Source of the DNA: an uncultured bacterium
Lineage (GTDB): Bacteria; Bacteroidota; Bacteroidia; Chitinophagales; Chitinophagaceae
Assembly: GCA_903957405.1 (NCBI GenBank)
Contig: CAJBPC010000337.1
Location: 1 to 7,351, forward strand
Direction: 5' to 3'
DNA length: 7,351 nucleotides
In this document: positions 1 through 6,130 of the stretch, piece by piece
Numbering within the stretch: position 1 is the stretch's first letter
How the letters are laid out: each line of letters starts with the position of its first letter
Position numbers and translations under genes: made by a program
The notes under the pieces: generated by a model
Databases searched by the model: none
What the model saw: only the letters and a program-made list of their open reading frames with translations
What the model was told of the DNA's origin: nothing

Positions 1-99
1 CTGCTGTTCAAATATTTTGAGCAGCCGATGTTGAAACTCAGGGAAAAAGATTTTTCCTTCCGTAAAAAAACTGTACCGCAACCCTCGAGTCAAGGATGA
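1..99 (+). CDS. C-terminal end of a truncated protein, possibly a membrane acyltransferase
   Basis: Frame 1 is open from the left edge to a TGA at 97-99, giving 32 codons that start LLFKYFEQPMLKLR and end QPSSQG. The pattern of an aromatic, F-E-x-P, then a basic LKLR stretch and a short charged tail resembles the last membrane helix and cytoplasmic tail of acyltransferase-3 (OafA/NodX-like) proteins, which often end in an F(V/E)EKP-(F/L)-x-LK type sequence. These proteins O-acylate sugars of cell-surface polysaccharides. The start and all catalytic residues lie outside the window, so the family call rests on this one motif and is tentative. That the frame is coding is more secure: it has no stop, natural amino-acid content, and a stop placed just before the convergent gene. 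Confidence 0.5.
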   Translation: MLFKYFEQPMLKLREKDFSFRKKTVPQPSSQG

Positions 100-111
100 C
101 GTCAAATCAGA

Positions 112-1035
112 TCAAATGTCTTGCAACACCGTGCGCTTTGCACTCACGGTGAGTGAATAAAGGCATCCGCATTTCAGGGCAACATTATCCTTCCCGTGAC
201 TCACGGGAAAACCATGACACACAGGATAAGTGTATTCCTGCACGAGGCGGCTGATGATGTCATCGGCTTCCATGCCAAATGGCCTGTCCGTATCCATGCA
301 GTCGGTGAATCCGCCGATGATCAATCCCGCCAGTCCTTCCAGCTTTCCACTTCTCTTCAGCTGATGAAACATCCTGTCGATATTGTAAAGCTGCTCACCG
401 ACATCCTCCACGAATAGGATCTTCCCTTTGGTATCGATATCCGATGGCGTTCCGATGACATGTGTCAACAACGCAAGGTTGCCTCCGACAAGGATCCCCT
501 CCGCTTTTCCTGACCGGTCATGGGGGTGTGGTGCTGCAAGATAACGGGACTTCCTACCGGTCAGCACACGGTGCAGGGACTGCACATATTCTTCCTTCCA
601 GCCTCCCTTATTGAAAGCTCCCGCCATCGGTCCGTGCACAGTGGCCACACCATAACGGGCATGGATATGCGCATGCAGGACGGTGACGTCGCTGAAGCCT
701 ATCACCCATTTGGGATGACTCCGGAATCCGCTGAAATCGATCCTGTCGATGATTCGCCCGACACCATAACCGCCCCTCGCACAGAGCACTGCCTTCACAC
801 CGGGGTCGTCAAGCATTTGCTGCAGGTCGGCACACCGCTCTTCATCCGTACCGGAAAAATAATTATCCCCGGCCCCGAGCGTCAAACCCTCCTTCACGCG
901 AAATCCCCATTCCTCCCTAAGCACACGGATACAGGTGCGCATGCGGGACTTCAGCATATGTCCTGCCGGACATACGATCCCGATGGTATCGCCTTTCTTC
1001 AGGTATGGGGGGATGATGGTTTCTTTGTTCGGCAT
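112..1035 (-). CDS. LD-carboxypeptidase, peptidase family S66 (predicted cytosolic)
   Basis: This 307-residue protein matches family S66 (murein tetrapeptide LD-carboxypeptidase, LdcA/MccF type), a serine peptidase that removes the terminal D-alanine from the L,D-bond of muropeptides. The N-terminal domain opens with PYLKKGDTIGIVCPAG (10-25). ARGGYG is at 86-91, and the nucleophile motif WVIGFSD carries Ser115. After the linker, GGNLALL (184-190) starts the C-terminal domain. LFVEDVGE (207-214) supplies the acidic triad residue, most likely Glu210, and SHGKDN (279-284) supplies His280. The triad is intact and the length is normal for the family. There is no signal peptide, so it should act in the cytoplasm on recycled or precursor muropeptides. 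The ATG at 1035 fits the family N-terminus and sits about 20 bases downstream of a candidate promoter. The neighbouring gene is an exported paralogue. An immunity-type MccF role is possible, but nothing in the context supports it. Confidence 0.93.
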   Translation of the reverse strand: MPNKETIIPPYLKKGDTIGIVCPAGHMLKSRMRTCIRVLREEWGFRVKEGLTLGAGDNYFSGTDEERCADLQQMLDDPGVKAVLCARGGYGVGRIIDRIDFSGFRSHPKWVIGFSDVTVLHAHIHARYGVATVHGPMAGAFNKGGWKEEYVQSLHRVLTGRKSRYLAAPHPHDRSGKAEGILVGGNLALLTHVIGTPSDIDTKGKILFVEDVGEQLYNIDRMFHQLKRSGKLEGLAGLIIGGFTDCMDTDRPFGMEADDIISRLVQEYTYPVCHGFPVSHGKDNVALKCGCLYSLTVSAKRTVLQDI

Positions 1036-1055
1036 GGATGGGCGTTTGTATGGAG

Positions 1056-1063
1056 CAAAATTA
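1056..1063 (-). promoter_or_regulatory. Candidate Bacteroidota -7 box for the downstream cytosolic S66 gene
   Basis: On the minus strand these bases read TAATTTTG, a full match to the Bacteroidota -7 consensus TAnnTTTG. The box lies 20 bases before the ATG at 1035, so a transcript would have a leader of roughly 15 bases. No clear -33 TTTG is visible 17-23 bases upstream. A second match, TATTTTTG, lies at 1113-1120 on the same strand. The region is AT-rich, so chance matches are possible. Either box would let this gene be transcribed apart from the upstream S66 gene. Confidence 0.45.
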
Positions 1064-1150
1064 ACCCCTTACCCGTTTTGAGGGATGATTTGTTGGGAGA
1101 TCGCACCGGATCCAAAAATAAATATTAACCCTCCCATACCACCTGCATCA

Positions 1151-2179
1151 TCATGCCGGTTTTTCCTCCAGCCGCACGACATCTTCTGCGACCACAAGCC
1201 TGTGCACGAAACCGCACTTCAAAGCATAGTTGTTTTTCTGATGGCCTACCGGAAAATTGAAACAAACCGGATAGCCGAAGCCGGCGACCTTTTCCATCAC
1301 CATATCTTCCAAACTGCGACCGAACTCCTCCCCCGGATCATCCGCCTTGATGCGATTGAACCCGCCGACCACAAGACCCCTGAGCTGGTCGAGTTTCCCG
1401 GACCGCATCAGGTTCGTGAGCATCCTGTCAAGGCTATAGGGATATTCACCAACCTCCTCCAGAAACAGGATCCGGTTTTGTGTCCGGATCTCAGAGGCGG
1501 TGCCCATGCAGTTCTGTATCACGGCCAGATTGCCTCCGACAAGGATCCCCTCCCCGACGCCCACACGGTTTCGGGAATGCGGCATCGCGCTGTAAGTCAT
1601 GTGCCTGCCGGTGATCGCATCCCTGATGGAAAGTATCGTTTCCTGTACGATCGGATCGGTTTTTTCCCACTGCTCGGGAAAGCTGTTGCACATCTTCGAA
1701 TGGATGGATGCGACCGGTTCATCACCTGAGATATGCAGATGCAACGCTGTGATATCACTGAATCCGATGATCCATTTCGGTTTCAGCCTGAGCCTGTCGA
1801 AGTTGATGCGGTCCAATATGCGGGTTATGCCATACCCGCCGCGGGCGCAGAGGATCGCATGCACGTGGGGGTCATCCAGGAGGATCTGAAGATCCATCGC
1901 ACGCTCCGCATCCGTACCGCCGAAGCTGCAATCACGCTTACCAACGGTGTCGCCTACCCGAACATTGAAGCCCCATTGCCGCAGCAGAGCGACCGCCGGG
2001 CGGATCTCGTCCAGGCTAATGTAACCGGCAGGGGAAGTGATGGCGATGGTGTCCCCCGCTTTCAGATATCTCGGCTGGATGACGGCAGCTTCCGGTGTCG
2101 TGGCAAGGGCGGAAATTCCGGGTGCCAGCACACCGCCGGCCAGCATCGCTGCTCCGGAGATGAATGCGCTTCTTTTCAT
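1151..2179 (-). CDS. Exported LD-carboxypeptidase, peptidase family S66
   Basis: This 342-residue S66 peptidase is a paralogue of the gene that follows it. Residues 1-26 form a signal peptide: MKR, a hydrophobic AFISGAAMLAGGVLAPG core, and a likely cleavage after ALA26. The KR-x-x-F start is loosely Tat-like but lacks a proper twin-arginine motif, so Sec export is more likely. The mature part follows the family order: RYLKAGDTIAITSPAG (37-52), ARGGYG (112-117), WIIGFSD with nucleophile Ser141, GGNLAV (215-220), LFLEEVGE with acidic residue Glu241, and VGHQKNN with His313. All triad positions are present. Predicted role: trimming D-alanine from tetrapeptide stems in the periplasm, which is unusual because classical LdcA is cytosolic. 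The ATG at 2179 is 16 bases after the stop of the porin gene on the same strand, so the two are probably one operon. The gene ends with two in-frame TGA codons in tandem. Confidence 0.92.
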   Translation of the reverse strand: MKRSAFISGAAMLAGGVLAPGISALATTPEAAVIQPRYLKAGDTIAITSPAGYISLDEIRPAVALLRQWGFNVRVGDTVGKRDCSFGGTDAERAMDLQILLDDPHVHAILCARGGYGITRILDRINFDRLRLKPKWIIGFSDITALHLHISGDEPVASIHSKMCNSFPEQWEKTDPIVQETILSIRDAITGRHMTYSAMPHSRNRVGVGEGILVGGNLAVIQNCMGTASEIRTQNRILFLEEVGEYPYSLDRMLTNLMRSGKLDQLRGLVVGGFNRIKADDPGEEFGRSLEDMVMEKVAGFGYPVCFNFPVGHQKNNYALKCGFVHRLVVAEDVVRLEEKPA

Positions 2180-2195
2180 ACCTGCAATATACAGG

Positions 2196-3662
2196 TCATT
2201 TATCCTTGCCGCCGAACTTGAAGGTGTAACTCAGCAGCAGCTGAAGGCCGGAGGAAGTGATCTTACCGGTCTTCCGATCTCCCTGGAATAGATTATCCTC
2301 GGTGGGGTCCGCAAAGCTGAATGGCTGTGGATAATCATCGCGCCCCCCGGTATTGTACCGAAGCCCGACCACCCATTCGCTCGAACCGAAATCACGTTGT
2401 GTACCGAGTGTCAAATGATAGTTATTCCAGTTTTTCTTGGGCATGCTGAAACCATCGATCGACCTATCGCCCTCGAAACTGTGGTTGTCGTTCCTGACAG
2501 AGAACAAAAGATGATAGTCAGGCCTAACGATCCAATCGGCGGCGATGGAAGCATTCAGGACAGCGCGCTTCCGGTCCCATACCCGCAAGACATTATCAGT
2601 ATACAAGACATTATCCGATGTGGCAGGCTGCAGGAAAGGTGCTTCCCCAGGCGTCATGACGGTGTACTCCTTCACCGATGCGTACCACGAAAGGCCACCA
2701 TAGACAATGGCATTACCGAACCTGCGCGAGGCGCCAAGCTGCATGCTCAGGGGATTTTTGTACGTCACCTTGAGCTTCTCGAAACGACCGTTGGCCATAT
2801 AACTGTTCCGCGGACCGCTGGCGGCATTCGGCAGCCGTACATTGATCAGGCTGAGGTCGGCCATCATCTCCCCGCTTCCCATGATGCCCAGGTTCGGCAT
2901 GGTGAGGACCACACCAAGATTCCACTCGCCCGCCTTGGCGGTGAGGCCCAGCTTGGTATAAGTCATGATCCTGTAATAGCGCGCATCGATGTCGTAACTC
3001 GTTCCGATCCAGCTCACACTTGCACCCGCATTCCTTTCAGGCAACACGTTGGCCGTGAAATTATCGCGGTACTGCTGCGAACGATAGAGAAATGTTTGTG
3101 AGACTCCGAGCGAGACATGCTTGCCGATCCTCCAACCGGCACCAATGACCGTTGACACTTCGTCAAGTTTAGTATTCAGATAGTATTGTGCGAGATAGTT
3201 TTCACTTCCCGGACTTTCCGTGTTGTTGATGATGTCCGTCTTCAACTCCGCACGATTGGCGAAGTCGAGATTGTCGGTGTTGCTGTGGTAGAGCGCATAG
3301 CCCAGCACAATACTTCTGCCCAGGTTCTTCGGCTTGATGACACCGGATGCCATCGATGGAAGGATGTTTATATTGCTGTTCTTCACGGTGAAACCCTTGC
3401 CCAATCCATCCTTGAACTGAATATTATTGAAGCCGACGGCATTGGTGTTGAAGTTGAAGCTGGAAGTCGTCGCGGCGGAAAGTGTCGCGGGATTGAGGAT
3501 CACCGCCGACTGGTCTTCAAAGCCCGACAAGCCGGCATTGTACAAGACCGAGTTGCGGGATCCGAACTGCATCGAGGAATAATGATTGTCCTGTGCAATG
3601 GCGATCGCATGCAGCAGCAAAAACATGATCACAGCGGTAAAGGCATGGCGAAATCGTAGCAT
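2196..3662 (-). CDS. Outer-membrane beta-barrel protein, OmpP1/FadL-like
   Basis: This is a 488-residue predicted outer-membrane protein. The N-terminus MLRFRHAFTAVIMFLLLHAIAIA is a Sec signal peptide with likely cleavage after Ala23. The mature N-terminus carries a glycine/serine-rich stretch and SAVILNPATLS (about 50-60), resembling the D-x-S-x-x-x-x-NPA segment near the N-terminus of FadL/OmpP1 and PorV barrels. The rest alternates polar and aromatic or aliphatic residues in short strands with N/D/G turns, and ends with a barrel-like strand, LLLSYTFKF, plus a short charged tail. The length suits a 14-strand FadL-type barrel (about 450 residues) better than PorV (about 390). Probable role: uptake of hydrophobic compounds across the outer membrane; substrate unknown. 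I chose the ATG at 3662 over one at 3716 because it gives a clean signal peptide and because the -7 box at 3690-3697 lies between them. A PorV-type type IX secretion role is the main alternative. It leads an apparent operon with the exported S66 peptidase. Confidence 0.8.
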   Translation of the reverse strand: MLRFRHAFTAVIMFLLLHAIAIAQDNHYSSMQFGSRNSVLYNAGLSGFEDQSAVILNPATLSAATTSSFNFNTNAVGFNNIQFKDGLGKGFTVKNSNINILPSMASGVIKPKNLGRSIVLGYALYHSNTDNLDFANRAELKTDIINNTESPGSENYLAQYYLNTKLDEVSTVIGAGWRIGKHVSLGVSQTFLYRSQQYRDNFTANVLPERNAGASVSWIGTSYDIDARYYRIMTYTKLGLTAKAGEWNLGVVLTMPNLGIMGSGEMMADLSLINVRLPNAASGPRNSYMANGRFEKLKVTYKNPLSMQLGASRRFGNAIVYGGLSWYASVKEYTVMTPGEAPFLQPATSDNVLYTDNVLRVWDRKRAVLNASIAADWIVRPDYHLLFSVRNDNHSFEGDRSIDGFSMPKKNWNNYHLTLGTQRDFGSSEWVVGLRYNTGGRDDYPQPFSFADPTEDNLFQGDRKTGKITSSGLQLLLSYTFKFGGKDK

Positions 3663-3689
3663 CTTGTTGGATTGTGGATTTGCAATCGA

Positions 3690-3697
3690 CAAAAGTA
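3690..3697 (-). promoter_or_regulatory. -7 box for the porin / exported S66 peptidase operon
   Basis: On the minus strand this reads TACTTTTG, a perfect TAnnTTTG. It lies 27 bases upstream of the ATG at 3662, implying a leader of about 20 bases. No good -33 TTTG is present at the usual distance; the nearest candidate is a weak CTTTA read from about 3725 to 3721. This may mean a weak or activator-dependent promoter. The octamer is identical to the one used in the opposite direction for metG. Confidence 0.6.
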
Positions 3698-3716
3698 CAT
3701 TGGCTGCGAAGGCCAT

Positions 3717-3738
3717 GATGTAAAGACATCAACATGTT
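3717..3738. promoter_or_regulatory. Two adjacent dyads in the divergent spacer, possible operator
   Basis: GATGT-AAAG-ACATC (3717-3730) is a perfect 5-base inverted repeat. It is followed directly by AACATGTT (3731-3738), a perfect 8-base palindrome. They sit between the two divergent -7 boxes, in the place where the leftward -33 element is missing and just left of the metG -33 element. This position would suit a regulator's binding site. Short dyads arise often by chance and I recognise no specific regulator motif. Confidence 0.25.
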
Positions 3739-3765
3739 CCAAACGTGTAAATCGGCAACGCCCCT

Positions 3766-3797
3766 TTTTGGCTTATGGGCATTAAAAGGTACTTTTG
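3766..3797 (+). promoter_or_regulatory. metG promoter, Bacteroidota -33/-7 type
   Basis: TTTTG at 3766-3770 serves as the -33 element and TACTTTTG at 3790-3797 as the -7 element, with 19 bases between them. Both the sequence and the spacing fit the Bacteroidota TTTG / TAnnTTTG promoter. Transcription should begin a few bases after 3797, leaving a leader of about 40 bases before the ATG at 3844. The in-frame ATG at 3775 falls inside the promoter, which argues against it as the start codon. Confidence 0.7.
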
Positions 3798-3843
3798 CAG
3801 GCGCTCATCCGCGCTTTCCACCGCCATTCAAGACGATACATAC

Positions 3844-5943
3844 ATGGAACATACATACAATAGGATCCTCGTTACCGCAGCACTGCCCTACGCCAATGGA
3901 CCCGTGCACATAGGGCATCTCGCCGGCTGCTATCTTCCGGCGGACATCTTCGTTCGCTTTCAGCGGTCAAAGAAAAAAGATATCAAGTTCGTATGCGGGA
4001 GTGATGAACATGGCGTGCCCATCACCATCCGTGCGATGAAAGAAGGCGTCAGTCCGCAGCAAGTCGTGGACAAATACCACACGCTGATCAAAGACAGCTT
4101 CCAACGCATGGGCATCTCCTTCGATATCTACTCGCGCACGTCCAACCCTGTGCATCACGAGACCTCTGCCGGCATCTTCAAGAAAATCTACGACCTGGGT
4201 TTATTCGAAGAGAAAGAAACAGAACAGTTCTTCGATGAAACGGCCAACGTCTTCCTCGCCGACCGATACATCACGGGCACCTGCCCCGTCTGTTCGAACC
4301 CCGGCGCCTATGGAGACCAATGCGAAAAATGCGGCAGCACCCTGTCTCCCGAACAACTCATCGATCCTCGCTCGACGCTGAGTGATGCAGTCCCGGTGAA
4401 ACGAAAGACGAAGCACTGGTACTTTCCGCTGCAGGACTACGAAGCCTGGCTGAAACAATGGATACTGGAAGATCACAAAGAATGGAAAAACAACGTGTAC
4501 GGACAATGTAAAAGCTGGCTCGACAGTGGGTTGCAGAGTCGTGCGATGACCCGCGACAGCCAGTGGGGCGTCAAAGTACCCTTGCCTGACAGTGAAGGCA
4601 AAGTGCTGTACGTATGGTTCGACGCACCGATAGGATACATCAGCGCTACGAAGGAACTCACAGCAAACTGGGCGGACTACTGGTGCAAGGACGATACCCG
4701 GCTTGTACATTTCATCGGAAAGGACAATATCGTCTTCCACTGCATCATCTTCCCTTCGATGCTGAAGGCTCACGGCGGCTTTGTGCTGCCGGACAATGTG
4801 CCTGCCAATGAATTCCTCAATATCGAAGGAGAGAAAGTATCCACTTCCCGCAACTGGGCCGTTTGGGTGCATGAATACCTGAACGACTTCCCGGGATGTG
4901 AAGACGTGCTGCGATATGTGCTCTGCGCCAATGCACCGGAGACGAAAGACAATGACTTCACCTGGAAGGATTTCCAGGACCGGAACAACAGTGAGCTGGT
5001 GGCCGTCTTCGGCAATTTCGTGAACCGTGCCTTTGTGCTGATGCACAAACTATGCGGAGGAAAGGTCCCGAAACTGCATGAAGACATCCTGGAACAAAAG
5101 GATACCGTCATCCTTCAAGAGTTCAAACTCACTGCCACGAAAATGGAAGATGCTATTGAGCATTACAGATTCCGGGAAGCCCTTTTTGAAGTGATCGACC
5201 TCGCGCGAAAAGGGAATAAATACATGCAGGAGAAGGAGCCATGGATCATTGCCCGGACATTGTCGGAACACCCTGAAAATCAAAAGGCAATAGACAACTG
5301 CATGCACATATGCCTGCAGCTTTGCGCCAATATGGCCGTCATGATCAATCCTTTCCTTCCGGATACGGCAAGGAAATTGCTATACATGATGAAGGTCGTC
5401 GACAAAATGCTCGACTGGGAGAATGCCGGAAAGACGAAACTCTTAAGTGTAGGCTATAGCCTCCGCGAGCCACAGTTGCTCTTCAGAAAAATCGAGGATG
5501 GTGAGATCGAAGCACAGGTGATGAAGCTCAGGGCCGGCAGCATATTGCCTGCCGCAAAAACCGAAGTCGAAGCGGCGGTGCCGGAAGAGCCTGCAAAAAA
5601 GGAACTGCCAGGGAAGCCGGAGATCGTGTTCGATGATTTCGCAAAGATCGATCTGAAAGTGGGCACGATCAAAAGCGCAGAAAAAGTCGCGAAGGCCGAC
5701 AAGCTCCTGCGCCTCGAAGTTGACCTTGGCTTCGAGACCCGAACCATCGTTTCAGGCATCGCCCTGCACTTTCAACCCGAAGAGATCATCGGACGGCAAG
5801 TCGTGGTGGTGGTGAACCTTGCACCCCGGAAAATGAAAGGTGTAGAAAGCAGGGGCATGATCCTCATGGCGGAAGATGCCATGGGGAAACTCCGGTTCGT
5901 ATCCCCCTCAGAAGCCGTGGAGCCGGGCGCCTCCGTCAGTTGA
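3844..5943 (+). CDS. metG: Methionine--tRNA ligase (methionyl-tRNA synthetase)
   Basis: This 699-residue class I aminoacyl-tRNA synthetase charges tRNA-Met with methionine in the cytoplasm. The Rossmann domain begins with RILVTAALPYANGPVHIGH, which holds the HIGH signature at 22-25. SDEHGVPI follows at 53-60. One four-cysteine zinc knuckle (C147, C150, C160, C163) marks the connective insertion. The methionine pocket region includes VLYVWFDAPIGYISA (254-268). The KMSKS loop is the variant KVSTS (331-335) within EGEKVSTSRNWAVW. The helical anticodon-binding domain spans about 380-550. A charged linker (about 560-596) leads to a C-terminal OB-fold tRNA-binding domain of the Trbp111/EMAP-II type (597-699), with VSGIA (636-640) and NLAPRKMKGVESRGM (658-672). 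The ATG at 3844 was chosen because it precedes the catalytic core directly and lies downstream of the promoter; a start at 3775 would add 23 untypical residues. The gene appears to be monocistronic from its own promoter. Identity is secure. Confidence 0.98.
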   Translation: MEHTYNRILVTAALPYANGPVHIGHLAGCYLPADIFVRFQRSKKKDIKFVCGSDEHGVPITIRAMKEGVSPQQVVDKYHTLIKDSFQRMGISFDIYSRTSNPVHHETSAGIFKKIYDLGLFEEKETEQFFDETANVFLADRYITGTCPVCSNPGAYGDQCEKCGSTLSPEQLIDPRSTLSDAVPVKRKTKHWYFPLQDYEAWLKQWILEDHKEWKNNVYGQCKSWLDSGLQSRAMTRDSQWGVKVPLPDSEGKVLYVWFDAPIGYISATKELTANWADYWCKDDTRLVHFIGKDNIVFHCIIFPSMLKAHGGFVLPDNVPANEFLNIEGEKVSTSRNWAVWVHEYLNDFPGCEDVLRYVLCANAPETKDNDFTWKDFQDRNNSELVAVFGNFVNRAFVLMHKLCGGKVPKLHEDILEQKDTVILQEFKLTATKMEDAIEHYRFREALFEVIDLARKGNKYMQEKEPWIIARTLSEHPENQKAIDNCMHICLQLCANMAVMINPFLPDTARKLLYMMKVVDKMLDWENAGKTKLLSVGYSLREPQLLFRKIEDGEIEAQVMKLRAGSILPAAKTEVEAAVPEEPAKKELPGKPEIVFDDFAKIDLKVGTIKSAEKVAKADKLLRLEVDLGFETRTIVSGIALHFQPEEIIGRQVVVVVNLAPRKMKGVESRGMILMAEDAMGKLRFVSPSEAVEPGASVS

Positions 5944-6006
5944 CAAGAACAAATCGCCGTTCGTCACCGACACTTGACATACTGGCCTCTACACTGGAGC
6001 GTGGTG

Positions 6007-6014
6007 TATTTTTG
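6007..6014 (+). promoter_or_regulatory. Candidate -7 box upstream of the AsmA-like gene
   Basis: TATTTTTG is a full match to TAnnTTTG. It lies 64 bases after the metG stop and 116 bases before the TTG start of the next gene. No TTTG is seen 17-23 bases upstream; the nearest TTG (5974-5976) is 30 bases away, so the -33 half is poor. If used, it gives a leader of about 110 bases, long compared with the other genes here. Confidence 0.45.
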
Positions 6015-6015
6015 C

Positions 6016-6031
6016 ATGGTGCTTCCACCAT
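6016..6031 (+). other. Small hairpin at the presumed 5' end of the AsmA-like transcript
   Basis: ATGGTG (6016-6021) and CACCAT (6026-6031) form a perfect 6-base stem around a CTTC loop. It begins one base after the candidate -7 box, so it would lie at or across the start of transcription. No run of T follows, so it is not a convincing terminator for metG. The rest of the 187-base spacer (5944-6130) holds no tRNA, riboswitch or intrinsic terminator that I recognise. Confidence 0.3.
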
Positions 6032-6130
6032 ACAACGGTCACTCGCGGGTATTGACATGCCTATACCGAATGACAACAGCACAATGCCTTCGAACAATGA
6101 ATATTTCTCAACCGTAGCTAATACTATTTT

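Noticed and set aside
1..24. Imperfect inverted repeat (CTGC...GCAG with TCAAA/TTTGA) at the left edge
   Set aside because: It lies inside the open frame of the truncated gene, has a bulge, and has no T run, so it is likely incidental.
520..1729. Plus-strand open frames of about 200 codons opposite the two S66 genes
   Set aside because: Both overlap peptidase genes with intact catalytic motifs, are rich in His/Pro/Arg typical of antisense translation, and have no recognisable domain.
2397..3101. 234-codon plus-strand frame opposite the porin gene
   Set aside because: The opposite strand encodes a full-length barrel with signal peptide and promoter. This frame is a shadow with no motif.
3714..3716. 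Upstream ATG at 3716 as start of the porin
   Set aside because: It adds 18 residues before a clean signal peptide and lies upstream of the -7 box at 3690-3697, so it would not be in the transcript.
4201..5046. 281-codon open frame antisense to metG
   Set aside because: It lies wholly inside an unmistakable metG gene. Its sequence shows no domain, and long antisense frames are expected opposite GC-rich codons.
5919..5934. GGAG/CTCC hairpin at the end of metG as an intrinsic terminator
   Set aside because: The stem is only four clean pairs with a mismatch inside, it lies within the coding region, and no T run follows.
6016..6117. 33-codon ORF starting with ATG just after the -7 box, as a leader peptide
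   Set aside because: The ATG is so close to the -7 box that it would probably precede the transcription start. The peptide has no regulatory codon run, and the same bases are better explained by the 6-base hairpin.
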